DNA of 64,000 bases from Alphaproteobacteria bacterium (GTDB lineage Bacteria > Pseudomonadota > Alphaproteobacteria > UBA9219 > RGZA01), in contig JAKFVN010000002.1 of assembly GCA_021732145.1 (NCBI GenBank), forward strand, positions 1-64,000, read 5' to 3'. The notes beneath the pieces are model-generated. The model had not been told where the DNA came from, searched no databases, and was given only the letters and a program-made list of their open reading frames with translations. A program made the translations under genes and the position numbers. Of this stretch, positions 25,545-34,140 are shown piece after piece (the first letter of the stretch is position 1; each line of letters begins with the position of its first letter).

Positions 25545-25561
25545 AGTTACAGATAGTAACT
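25545..25561. promoter_or_regulatory. Candidate HxlR operator between azoR and its regulator
   Basis: AGTTAC (25545-25550) and GTAACT (25556-25561) form a perfect 6-bp inverted repeat with 5-nt spacing in the 86-bp divergent intergenic region. HxlR-type dimers usually bind such short palindromes near both promoters. Assigned by position and symmetry only. Confidence 0.5.
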
Positions 25562-25589
25562 GCCAAACCCCCTGCAAGGAGGCACTTTC

Positions 25590-25979
25590 ATGTCACCAAG
25601 TAACACGAATGTTCGTGCCAAGAGATTGCCTGAACATGATTGCGCAACCGTGCGCCGCGTGGTGGATCGCATTGGCGATAAATGGAGTTTGTACTTAATC
25701 GGCACGCTGAAAGACGGGCCGATGCGCTTTAATGAAATCGCGCGCAACATCGAAGGGATTTCACAGCGCATGTTGACGCTGACGCTGCGCGGCCTTGAAC
25801 GCGATGGATTGGTATCGCGCAAAGTTTATCCAACCAAGCCGCCAAGCGTTGAATATGTGCTGACAGATTTAGGCCGTACGTTGTTGGAGCCCGTGAATGG
25901 ATTAGTGTTGTGGGCGCAAAAAAATACTACGCAAATTTTACAGTCGCAGGAAAAATTCGATAAGAAAACCGCGACGTAA
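25590..25979 (+). CDS. HxlR-family transcriptional regulator
   Basis: 129-aa winged-helix regulator. The HxlR signature is complete: CATVRRVVDRIGDKWSLYL, then GPMRFNEIARNIEGISQRML, TLRGLERDGLVSRKVY and PPSVEYVLTDLGRTL. It carries a Cys at the start of the domain (about residue 17), the position used for redox or electrophile sensing in YodB-like members. Divergent to azoR, which is its likely target. Confidence 0.92.
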   Translation: MSPSNTNVRAKRLPEHDCATVRRVVDRIGDKWSLYLIGTLKDGPMRFNEIARNIEGISQRMLTLTLRGLERDGLVSRKVYPTKPPSVEYVLTDLGRTLLEPVNGLVLWAQKNTTQILQSQEKFDKKTAT

Positions 25980-25984
25980 CTTTG

Positions 25985-26011
25985 CTGTCAGTCAGCACAG
26001 TTAACAACAAG
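25985..26011 (+). repeat. 27-bp direct repeat, left copy
   Basis: Exact 27-bp match, beginning CTGTCAGTCAGCACAG, to 27080-27106. The pair brackets the single AT-rich gene at 26032-26994. Confidence 0.92.
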
Positions 26012-26031
26012 CAACAAGGTGTTGGATAATA

Positions 26032-26994
26032 TTAAGCGCTTGGTCGGTTTGTAAACAGTGGTCGAAAAGCCCTATCAAACTTTTCCAAAGTATCCTGCAA
26101 CCAAGCAAACTGCTCAGGCCAATCTTTTTCCTCATAAGGATCGCAAGGTTTATATAGACGAACACGAGATGCTTTTTTGTCCAGCATCTCACGCCATTCA
26201 AGTTCCGAACCAATGATAGCTTCAACATTATCTTTATGTTTGATTACTTCATTAAAAAGGATTTTTGCATCCTCAGAATTAATTGTGAGTCCGACGCCGA
26301 TTTTGTCCTCACGAGTAATAATAAGCGCAGAAGTGTGAGCCTTGCTCGTACCAATTCCAAAACTATACCAATGGTCGCGTGAAGGTTTTTGTGGACGTAG
26401 TTTGCTTTTTTGCTCCTGTAAATAGCCACGGAAAGCGGTCCAATATCTAATGCGGAGGTTTTGAGAAGGAGTTTCACTGTCCTCTTCCGTTAAGCTCTCT
26501 GCTTGTTGGCGAACAGTCGCTTCCCAATCGTTTGGCTGGCAGATGATATTAAATCTAGGCGCAGCAGGAGAGTCACCGATTTTCCATAACTCAACCTCAA
26601 GACCAAAAAAGCGCACGGACTTATCTGCCATTTGGTTAAGCCAATCAAGCGCGGCCCGATGCTCTTCACAAAATTCACGGGATATCCAAACGATGGTCTT
26701 TGCTTTAAGTCCTGACCCATAAGTCAAAAGCTGACCAAGGTGTTTATGGTCGGTCTTTTCAATCTGATTTTCGATTACAACCCAATGGTCATTTTCAGCC
26801 GTGTTTTTGCAAAGTATATCTGCGCGAAACGGGCCAACAAATTGCTCTTGAGCCTCTAATTCTAGGTCAATACCAAGTGTTTCACCTAAAATTTCTAGGT
26901 TTTCCTTTTCGGCCAGCCACGGGGTAAAGCCGCGGTCTTCTGTCGTCCACACAGTGCGTAAATCTACACGTTCAATACGGCCAAGTTTTTCCAT
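26032..26994 (-). CDS. DUF4268-type protein with PD-(D/E)XK-like N-domain
   Basis: 320 aa. The N-terminal half looks like a nuclease-fold domain: FRADILCKN, then HWVVIENQIEKTDHKHLGQL, where D-x(n)-E-x-Q resembles the D-E-x-(K/Q) core, then LTYGSGLKAKTIVWIS. The C-terminal half (from about residue 185, IRYWTAFRGYLQEQ onward) fits the DUF4268 domain, which is common in defence islands and mobile regions. The gene is distinctly AT-rich and lies alone between two identical 27-bp repeats, so it looks like a small inserted cassette. No methylase or partner gene adjoins it. A role in phage defence is inferred from family context only. Confidence 0.75.
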   Translation of the reverse strand: MEKLGRIERVDLRTVWTTEDRGFTPWLAEKENLEILGETLGIDLELEAQEQFVGPFRADILCKNTAENDHWVVIENQIEKTDHKHLGQLLTYGSGLKAKTIVWISREFCEEHRAALDWLNQMADKSVRFFGLEVELWKIGDSPAAPRFNIICQPNDWEATVRQQAESLTEEDSETPSQNLRIRYWTAFRGYLQEQKSKLRPQKPSRDHWYSFGIGTSKAHTSALIITREDKIGVGLTINSEDAKILFNEVIKHKDNVEAIIGSELEWREMLDKKASRVRLYKPCDPYEEKDWPEQFAWLQDTLEKFDRAFRPLFTNRPSA

Positions 26995-27079
26995 TTTTAA
27001 CCCACTAGCGAAAAGCGCAATGACTAAGAAAAAAGGCTATCACACGGAATAGCTGGCAACAATCCCATAGGCACTTTTA

Positions 27080-27106
27080 CTGTCAGTCAGCACAGTTAAC
27101 AACAAG
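27080..27106 (+). repeat. 27-bp direct repeat, right copy
   Basis: Same 27 bp as 25985-26011, same orientation, 1095 bp apart. It lies just beyond the start of the DUF4268-type gene and eight bases before the stop of the deaminase gene. Confidence 0.92.
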
Positions 27107-27113
27107 TAGGCGC

Positions 27114-28034
27114 CTAAATGTTATGCCGATACACGATGTGCTGATGCGCGATGCCTTGCTTGTGCAGCGTGCGGTGTGCTTCTTCCATCTCCGCTAAGCG
27201 CTTTGGCTTCATTTCATGGCGGTGCAATTTATCGCTGATAACGCGCGCAACGCCCACCTGAATAACGCCTTCCGTGCATGAATAACATGGGTCTGCGGTG
27301 GTGATGAGAATGCTGTCTTTGAAGAGGCCGCTGAGGCGTCCTTGCTTTGCGATACGGTCAAGGAATTTGAGACGGCGCTGCGCCATTTTATGCGGCGAGA
27401 TAAAATCCTTATTCCGTAATTCTTCGCGGCGAAGATGTGCGCGTTTCTTGATGCTGTCTTTGCTGCGCAGAACCAAATGCGTTTTCAAAACATCATGACC
27501 AACGGCTTTGGCAATCGCTGCGGGCTCTGCGCAAATGTTGAATGCAGCGCGGCCCTGCGTATAGGTCAGGTGCTTGCGTTGCAATTTATCGGATGGCTCC
27601 ATTTCATCCATCCAGAAATTCGCCGCTGCAAAACCAATCAGCTTGTTATCTGGGTTCACATAAACAACACCGGGGCCCTTGGCAGGATTATGCCGCATGC
27701 TTTGCACGACATGCGCCAGCGCCATCCATGCCTGCACGATATCATCATCTTTTTCCCAGCCCTTACCGCCGAGTGCAGATATTTTCTTGGCAATCGCTGT
27801 GAGCTTAGGTGACATCGCTTCACGCACTGTTTCCACTTCGCTGATATAGCCCATCATGGTGCTGCCATAGCTTTCCAGCGTTGCTTCATCTGGCTGCGCA
27901 TCATCCGGCTTTTCCGGCATTCTGATTTTCGGCACCAGCTCGGCATAGGGCGCGAGGCGGCGCGTGATTTCTTCCTTGGCTTCCGCAAGGAGCGCTAAAA
28001 TAGTGTCCAATTGGGCTTTGCGTGCTTGGGTCAT
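27114..28034 (-). CDS. CDA-fold zinc deaminase-like protein with helical N-domain
   Basis: 306 aa. The C-terminal two-thirds contains both halves of a cytidine-deaminase-fold zinc site: CAEPAAIAKAV (about residues 166-176; the C-A-E form in which Cys replaces His) and TADPCYSCTEGVIQVGVARV (about 245-264; PCxxC). The N-terminal 110 residues are helical and unassigned. Enzymes of this fold deaminate free nucleosides, nucleotides, bases or riboflavin intermediates. The gene overlaps the upstream LOG-like gene by 4 nt (ATGA) and is the last in a three-gene operon headed by a GTP cyclohydrolase II homologue, which suggests that it acts on a GTP-derived pyrimidine. Substrate unknown. Confidence 0.75.
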   Translation of the reverse strand: MTQARKAQLDTILALLAEAKEEITRRLAPYAELVPKIRMPEKPDDAQPDEATLESYGSTMMGYISEVETVREAMSPKLTAIAKKISALGGKGWEKDDDIVQAWMALAHVVQSMRHNPAKGPGVVYVNPDNKLIGFAAANFWMDEMEPSDKLQRKHLTYTQGRAAFNICAEPAAIAKAVGHDVLKTHLVLRSKDSIKKRAHLRREELRNKDFISPHKMAQRRLKFLDRIAKQGRLSGLFKDSILITTADPCYSCTEGVIQVGVARVISDKLHRHEMKPKRLAEMEEAHRTLHKQGIAHQHIVYRHNI

Positions 28035-30226
28035 GCGGGTGCCACTCGTTTAGCAGGTTGGCGCTTGGCAACGCGCGGTGATGCCTTTGATGGGCGCAGG
28101 CCATGTTCATGGCGGTGCGCGACCACACGCGCCTTACATTCAAGGGTGAGTTTTTTTAATTCATCAATTGTTGTTGCCAGCACATAGCCCTTATCGATAT
28201 GCGCGCGGGGGTTGACCAGCATCGCATCCACAAATGCATCGCCATGCATTTCGCGCATCATCTGGCCATTGATGTTATCGTCGTAATCATCACGGTGAAT
28301 GCCGGGCGCATAGAAAATCTTGTATTTATTGATGGCGGTTTCAGGCTTGATGATGCGCCATGCTTGGCTGTTCACGTCTTCTTCAATCGTGCCGTATCCG
28401 CCCCATGCGACCACCTCGATATCCGCAGCATCATACAGCGCGTTGCGGCGCTGGGTAATGTCAGGATACACCTCCCAGCGATGCATGCCCACCGGCACGC
28501 GGCCTTTCGATGTTTCATTGCGCAATAAATCAAAGGTTGAAACGCAGGTGATGTGATGACCCTTTTTATCGCGGTAGCCTTTGGCAAATGCGCCCATCGC
28601 ATGCAAATCGCCGCCGCCATAGGCTGCTGCAAATTGATGCTCGGCAAGGAACGCACCGTAAGCATGGTTGGCATCCATGATGAATTTATTATCGTTGCTG
28701 GCGGAGGTGTAAAAGCTGACCGTGACATCATCCGGATTGATATCAGCGCCGCCAATGCGCGCTTTGGTAGGCTGGGTTTCAGCCGACACGAACGGTTCGT
28801 AATAGGAAAAGCGGAACTCCAGAATCTGGTTAATCGCGGTGCGAATTTGCTGCGTGCTGAGCTGCGCGCCGGTGTTCGATTTAATCACATCGACATAGCT
28901 GTCGGAAAAATGCGCGACATTCTTATCCGACACTACCGCATCAATGCCGCGGAACAGCGGACGGTTGAGGTAGTTTTTGACAAAGCCGCGGCGGTAAAGC
29001 TTTACGCAAAAATCAATGACGTTCGACATGGTGCCATCATCCACCACAATGATGGGGCAATGCTTGGAGCGTGAACGCGTTTGGCGGTCGACCAATGCAG
29101 CAAAGAAATGCAATAACCGCATGGTTTTTTGCTTGGGCGATAGCCCCTTCATGCTTTGGAAAATCAGCGCATCGGCTTTATCCAATAGGGGTTCGATGGT
29201 GAGGGATGATGCATCGGTTTTATTGACGCCGCTTGATAAAATCTTGAAGCGGCCAATGCGGTCATCGGTTTTACCAAAGGAATAAATCGTGGGATTTTGC
29301 AATGGCTCCGCGCGGCGGATGAATGTGTTTTGCGCAGATGCTGTCCACACCCTTCGTATATCCGCTTCAGGCGCGGCCGCGCCCAGATAGGCTGCAAGGT
29401 CGCGCACAATTTTGCTGCGCGGGCTGACATTCAACATCCAGTTCAGATAATTTGCGCTTTGCGGTTGGTCTGGGCGCTCAACATCGGAGATATAATCTTC
29501 CGCTTCATCAATCGGGATAAGCGGGCGCATGATGGGCACATCAAGCCCATTGGGCATATGTGCGCGGTAGGATGATTGACCTTCAAAAACGCGGCGCGGT
29601 TCCAATGGGTCGGCTTTCGCGCTGTTCAAAATGAAGGTGATGATGGAATTAATCTTAGGCGGCACTTTCTTGCCAAGCTGCTTGGCGGCAAGGCGCAATT
29701 CATCCATCAAGGTTTCAAGCGTGACATTAGCAAGAACGGCTGCGGTTTCAGCGGCGGGGCCTGCCTGCGTGCCGTTATTGGCAATGCCGTGCAGCAAGGC
29801 TTCCGGCACATAGGCGGAAAGGCTGTCATGCAGAATTTGCCATTCGGGTAATTCGGTCGTTAGCGTCGCATCTTCAACCGCCATGTGATAGGTGACGTTT
29901 TTATCCTTGATGCCAAAGGCGCTTAGGCGCTGGCGCAGCACTTTGCGCAAATTGGATTTGGGATCATTCAGTGCGGAGACGACCTTTTCATGGTCGACCA
30001 TTTTCTGTTCCGCATTTTCAACGCGGTCACCGGTATCTTCATCGGCAACCACAAAGCCATCCATCACATCGGTGAGCTGGATGAAATGCAGCGGCACATT
30101 GCGATAGCGCGCAATCGCTTCATAGGTGACGGTTTTAAATGGCGTGGTTGTTTTGGTGATGATGACGTGTTCAATCGGCACGGGTTCGTGCGCACGCTCA
30201 TCCAATGCAGCGTTGGAGCTTTTCAT
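28031..30226 (-). CDS. Large LOG-like multidomain protein
   Basis: About 731 aa from ATG 30226 (MKSSNAALDER); an upstream ATG at 30316 would add 30 residues whose composition looks non-coding. The C-terminal 250 residues contain a LOG/TIGR00730-like Rossmann domain: AAAYGGGDLHAMGAFAKGY and VAWGGYGTIEED, close to the PGGxGTxxE motif of phosphoribohydrolases that release bases from nucleoside 5'-monophosphates. The N-terminus (HVIITKTTTPFKTVTYEAIA) faintly resembles the opening of HAM1-type pyrophosphatases. The middle (about 250-500) is unassigned. Gene order and overlap tie it to the deaminase downstream and the cyclohydrolase upstream. Base release or nucleotide clean-up is inferred. Confidence 0.68.
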   Translation of the reverse strand: MKSSNAALDERAHEPVPIEHVIITKTTTPFKTVTYEAIARYRNVPLHFIQLTDVMDGFVVADEDTGDRVENAEQKMVDHEKVVSALNDPKSNLRKVLRQRLSAFGIKDKNVTYHMAVEDATLTTELPEWQILHDSLSAYVPEALLHGIANNGTQAGPAAETAAVLANVTLETLMDELRLAAKQLGKKVPPKINSIITFILNSAKADPLEPRRVFEGQSSYRAHMPNGLDVPIMRPLIPIDEAEDYISDVERPDQPQSANYLNWMLNVSPRSKIVRDLAAYLGAAAPEADIRRVWTASAQNTFIRRAEPLQNPTIYSFGKTDDRIGRFKILSSGVNKTDASSLTIEPLLDKADALIFQSMKGLSPKQKTMRLLHFFAALVDRQTRSRSKHCPIIVVDDGTMSNVIDFCVKLYRRGFVKNYLNRPLFRGIDAVVSDKNVAHFSDSYVDVIKSNTGAQLSTQQIRTAINQILEFRFSYYEPFVSAETQPTKARIGGADINPDDVTVSFYTSASNDNKFIMDANHAYGAFLAEHQFAAAYGGGDLHAMGAFAKGYRDKKGHHITCVSTFDLLRNETSKGRVPVGMHRWEVYPDITQRRNALYDAADIEVVAWGGYGTIEEDVNSQAWRIIKPETAINKYKIFYAPGIHRDDYDDNINGQMMREMHGDAFVDAMLVNPRAHIDKGYVLATTIDELKKLTLECKARVVAHRHEHGLRPSKASPRVAKRQPAKRVAPA

Positions 30227-30334
30227 AGTCAATTCAGGCAATTCGTTAGTGTTAGCACCGACATGTCTATCATTCCCGTTTGAAACCAAAAAGCAAAAAG
30301 TCGCCGCGCCGCGCATTTTTTCTCAGATGTTTTA

Positions 30335-32395
30335 TTAACTTCTAAGAGCGGCGTGTCGTTGCAACTGCGCTGCGCGGTGTTCCGGCGATACCCGGTTTTC
30401 AATTCCAACAAAGGTTTCAGCGACCGCCAGAAATTGCGATGCCTTTGAAATATCAAATACGTCATTTTCGCTGCGCACATTGGTCTCCGCATCGACCCAA
30501 ATGGTTTGACCCGGCGCAACTTTTTGAATGCGCGCCATTTCGCCCGCAAGATTATGCGGGCCAAGGCCACCGGCATAGCCCGTGAAGCGGCCTTCCACGG
30601 GCGGCAGATATTCACGCGCCAGCTTGCCAGCGCCAGCCGATACATCATGGAATACCGATACGTTTGGAACATCAGCAAAGAGCGGCAGTAATGCCTTCTG
30701 GTCTTGGCCGTATTGAATAACGAATTCGATGTTCGGGTGCTTTTTAATCTGCTCAACCAAATCGCTTGGATTGATTTGATCGCCTGCATTTTCAAAACGT
30801 AAATTCAATTGCACGCGCTTGAATTGCGTTGCGAGCTTTACAGTATCCGCATCACCATTTGCAAAATCACCTAATGATGAACCGCATAAATGGATGGCGG
30901 CATGCTGTCCCTTATAGGTTTTGACGAAGCGGTTAATCCAGTCACGCGTTGGATAGCGCGGTTCGCCCGCTTCCTTGGGGTACCATAAAATACCCACTTC
31001 CATGAACGGGAAGCGCGCGGCCAGCTTGTTCAAGTCGCGGATGCGCACAGCGTCATCAACGCCGGAAACAGCGCAATATTTGAGTTTGATTTCGTTTTCA
31101 TTGGTGCGCAGCGTTGGAACGCCGGCATATAAATCGCTTAACGTGACGCCGGGGACAAAGCCTGCATCCCTCGCGGCCTGAACATAATCATACACGCCGG
31201 CATGGTAGTTATCATCGGTGACTTTGCCGACCACTTCCTGCCATGCGCGCGGCGGCACACGTGAGGGCGGCAGCGCAACGCGCATGCCAACGGTGGTGCC
31301 GTTGCCAGCGATATTGGCAAACTTCGCACCATTCATCGAATAAAGAAAATGGATGTGCTTCAGGCCAAACAGCTGCGCGGTTTCGCCCAGAATTTTATGC
31401 AAGCGCACATCTTCGCCGCCCACATAATCATGCGTGTGCTGGAAATAAAATTCTGCCGTATCCGGCAATTGCTGGGACTCACGCGATGCATAAACGCCCT
31501 TCTTCACAACCGCGCCAAGCGCGCGGCCTTCAAAGCGGCGCTGCGCCAAAATGAATACGCCGCCCGCACGCGCCAATCGCACACCTTCTTCTTTTGCAAA
31601 ATCCATATAGGCCTTGCAGGTGCAACGCGAGCTATCATGAATATCGGAATTGTCACACGCATCATGGATGCGAAGTCCAATTACCGTTTCCGGATTGGAC
31701 AAGCGGCGGATATCGCCAATCACCTGAAAATTGATGCCTTCATAGGTTGGCAAATACACTTCCAAATCACGGCGGTTGATGAAGTCAGGATTATTGGTGC
31801 CCTTGAATAATGCTTCGCGCAGCGCGTCTTCGCTGAGTTCAAACAACTTCGCCACGCTGGGCAAATGCCACACCGCATTGGTTGAAACCTGCGTGGTTTG
31901 CACATAGACATCGCCATTCTGGTCATGACGCACCACGACGCCGTCCGGCTTCATGGTTCCGGCTTTTACTTCGCGTTCGATGCCTTCAATATGTGCTTCA
32001 TCCGGCGTTGCGGAAATCATCGGTTTGATTTGCGCGCCGTCCTGCATCAAATCAGCGAAATATTCATGGGGGCGAAAACCGAATGGGTCGAGCGTTACAA
32101 GCTTGGTGGGGTCGAACGTACCAGCGCCTTCCTTGGCAGCAAGCGCTGCTTCGCTTAACGGGCGCGGCAATGGCACAAAGGTGGAGCGGGCGAGCGCCAC
32201 GCTGGGATCATGCAAATCCATAATCTCGCCTTTGGCGCGCGCAATTTCATAAAAAATTCCAAAAGGCCCCGACGAATTGCCAATCACATTTTTTGCATAA
32301 CCATTTCCATCGCGCACAATGAGCGGGCCGCGTTCTTGCGCGGTTGCTGCGCCCCAATGGATTGGAATATGCTTGAGCTGGGTTGCTGGGGTCAT
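30335..32395 (-). CDS. URC1-like GTP cyclohydrolase II with C-terminal barrel-like extension
   Basis: 686 aa. Residues about 1-400 match the long GTP cyclohydrolase II form found in the URC1/uracil-catabolism group, not standard RibA: HIPIHWGA near the start, LVTLDPFGF, then RIHDACDNSDIHDSSRCTCK with the Zn-binding C-x9-C-x-C, and FILAQRRFEGRALG. Residues about 430-686 are an additional domain with alternating strands and helices; FTGYAGGLGPHNLAGEMARI resembles the phosphate-binding end of a PRAI-like TIM barrel. RibA-type enzymes open GTP to a diaminopyrimidine; whether this one uses GTP is not certain. It is the first gene of the operon with the LOG-like and deaminase genes. Confidence 0.8.
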   Translation of the reverse strand: MTPATQLKHIPIHWGAATAQERGPLIVRDGNGYAKNVIGNSSGPFGIFYEIARAKGEIMDLHDPSVALARSTFVPLPRPLSEAALAAKEGAGTFDPTKLVTLDPFGFRPHEYFADLMQDGAQIKPMISATPDEAHIEGIEREVKAGTMKPDGVVVRHDQNGDVYVQTTQVSTNAVWHLPSVAKLFELSEDALREALFKGTNNPDFINRRDLEVYLPTYEGINFQVIGDIRRLSNPETVIGLRIHDACDNSDIHDSSRCTCKAYMDFAKEEGVRLARAGGVFILAQRRFEGRALGAVVKKGVYASRESQQLPDTAEFYFQHTHDYVGGEDVRLHKILGETAQLFGLKHIHFLYSMNGAKFANIAGNGTTVGMRVALPPSRVPPRAWQEVVGKVTDDNYHAGVYDYVQAARDAGFVPGVTLSDLYAGVPTLRTNENEIKLKYCAVSGVDDAVRIRDLNKLAARFPFMEVGILWYPKEAGEPRYPTRDWINRFVKTYKGQHAAIHLCGSSLGDFANGDADTVKLATQFKRVQLNLRFENAGDQINPSDLVEQIKKHPNIEFVIQYGQDQKALLPLFADVPNVSVFHDVSAGAGKLAREYLPPVEGRFTGYAGGLGPHNLAGEMARIQKVAPGQTIWVDAETNVRSENDVFDISKASQFLAVAETFVGIENRVSPEHRAAQLQRHAALRS

Positions 32396-32589
32396 CTGGA
32401 AGGTGGCCTCGCGCTAAAAAATATAAAATGCAATCGTTCTTAAAATCGCCCCCTCTTAGCATTCCGGTGAAGAAACGAAAAGAAAAATGTCATTGATTTT
32501 CTTAATTTTTTAGCGCCCAGTTACTACCCATGTAACTCTTTACCAAATCCCCTAAATCCGTTTTAACAGTTTTAAATTAACGTCCTTAA

Positions 32590-33219
32590 ATGGCCAGCAC
32601 CTTCACAGAAAGCGACTTCCTAACCGCCACCGAGGTAAGCCCTGAGGTGATGGCGAAGCTGCGCCATTATCACGCGAAATTATTAGAGTGGAACCCGAAG
32701 ATTAATTTGGTTTCAGCAAGCACCGCCGATGAAGCATGGCAACGTCACTTCATGGATAGCGCGCAGCTTTATCCCGTTTACCGCCATTCGGGCGATGAAA
32801 ACATAACCCTTGCCGATATGGGCAGCGGCGCTGGCTTTCCCGGCATGGTGCTGGCGATTATGGGCGCGCCCAATGTAACCCTGATTGAAAGAGATGTAAG
32901 GAAAGCCGCCTTTTTGCGCACCATTGCAGCCGAAACCAAGACCAATATCAACCTTTTGAACCTGGACGTTAAGAATGTGCCGGGGCCATTTGACATCATC
33001 ACCAGCAGGGCGTTGGCCGAGCTTTCCGAGCTGCTGGACATGTCGGAACATATGCGTAAACCATCCACACATTGCTTGTTTTTAAAGGGGAAAAACCTTG
33101 ACGCTGAACTCGTAAAAGCGCAAAAAGATTGGGCAATGGAGGTGCGCAAAATGGAAAGCGTAACCGACAACGATGCCTATATCATCAGGCTCACGGATAT
33201 TAAACGACTATCGCCTTAG
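32590..33219 (+). CDS. rsmG: 16S rRNA (guanine527-N7)-methyltransferase
   Basis: SAM-dependent methyltransferase of 209 aa, the gidB product. Landmarks: WNPKINLVSAST, RHFMDSAQLYP, the SAM-binding LADMGSGAGFPGMVLAI (about 76-92), and ITSRALAELSELL. It heads the rsmG-parA-parB cluster common in bacteria. It is divergent from the cyclohydrolase gene with about 190 bp of AT-rich DNA between the starts that probably contains both promoters; I see no clear box. Confidence 0.95.
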   Translation: MASTFTESDFLTATEVSPEVMAKLRHYHAKLLEWNPKINLVSASTADEAWQRHFMDSAQLYPVYRHSGDENITLADMGSGAGFPGMVLAIMGAPNVTLIERDVRKAAFLRTIAAETKTNINLLNLDVKNVPGPFDIITSRALAELSELLDMSEHMRKPSTHCLFLKGKNLDAELVKAQKDWAMEVRKMESVTDNDAYIIRLTDIKRLSP

Positions 33220-33263
33220 CGCACATTATGCTGCGTTTTTAGGCAGCATTTAGGGGGCGCGCT

Positions 33264-34106
33264 TTGGTTGAGACTTTTCCACCCGTTAAAGTTTCTTTGG
33301 GCCGCATTATCGCATTAGCTAATCAAAAAGGCGGCGTGGGTAAAACAACCACCGCCGTAAATCTTGCAACCGCCCTTGCCGCCGTTGGCAAAAAAGTATT
33401 GGTTGTTGATGCCGACCCGCAAGGCAATGCGTCCACCGGTTTTGGCATCATGCGCTCCAAGCGCGGTATGGGTACGTATGAGTTACTCGCAGCCGAAGCG
33501 CGGGTGAGCGAAGTTGCACAAGCCACCATCATCCCGAATTTATCCATCGTCACATCATCGACCGCTCTCGCTGGCGCGGAAATTGAATTGGTGTCAGCCG
33601 AGCAACGCGAATACCGTTTGCGCAATGGATTGGAAGAAGCACGTGACACCTATGACTTCGTGCTCATCGACTGCCCGCCATCCTTGAACATGCTCACGCT
33701 GAATGCATTGGTGGCTGCTGATGACGTATTAGTGCCGCTGCAATGCGAGTTTTACGCATTGGAAGGCGTGTCGCAACTGGTGCGCACCATTGAACGCGTA
33801 AAGCAGGCATTCAACCCCGATTTGGAAATTGAAGGCGTTGTGCTGACCATGTATGACAAGCGCAACGGGCTTTCTGCCACCGTTGAACATGATGTGCGTG
33901 AATTCTTTGGCGAGAAAGTTTTTGAAACCGTTATTCCGCGCAATGTGCGTGTTTCCGAAGCGCCATCGCATGGCAAGCCTGTGCTGGTTTATGATCTGAA
34001 ATGCCCCGGCAGCCAGGCCTATATGCATCTGGCGCGTGAAGTATTGCTGCGCGACCGCGCGATGCTTGCCCAAAAGAAACCAGGTCACGAACAACGCGTC
34101 GCTTAA
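33264..34106 (+). CDS. parA: Chromosome partitioning ATPase ParA
   Basis: Deviant Walker-A ATPase: ANQKGGVGKTTTAVNLA near the N-terminus, VVDADPQGNAST (Walker A'), and VLIDCPPSLNMLTLNAL (Walker B). 280 aa as usual for chromosomal ParA/Soj. It binds DNA non-specifically and moves ParB-parS complexes. The only start in this frame near the conserved domain is TTG 33264, with a GGGGG-rich site upstream. It lies 45 bp after rsmG and 34 bp before parB. Confidence 0.95.
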   Translation: MVETFPPVKVSLGRIIALANQKGGVGKTTTAVNLATALAAVGKKVLVVDADPQGNASTGFGIMRSKRGMGTYELLAAEARVSEVAQATIIPNLSIVTSSTALAGAEIELVSAEQREYRLRNGLEEARDTYDFVLIDCPPSLNMLTLNALVAADDVLVPLQCEFYALEGVSQLVRTIERVKQAFNPDLEIEGVVLTMYDKRNGLSATVEHDVREFFGEKVFETVIPRNVRVSEAPSHGKPVLVYDLKCPGSQAYMHLAREVLLRDRAMLAQKKPGHEQRVA

Positions 34107-34140
34107 ACAAGTAGGCTTAATATTTTTAAAAAGATAAACC

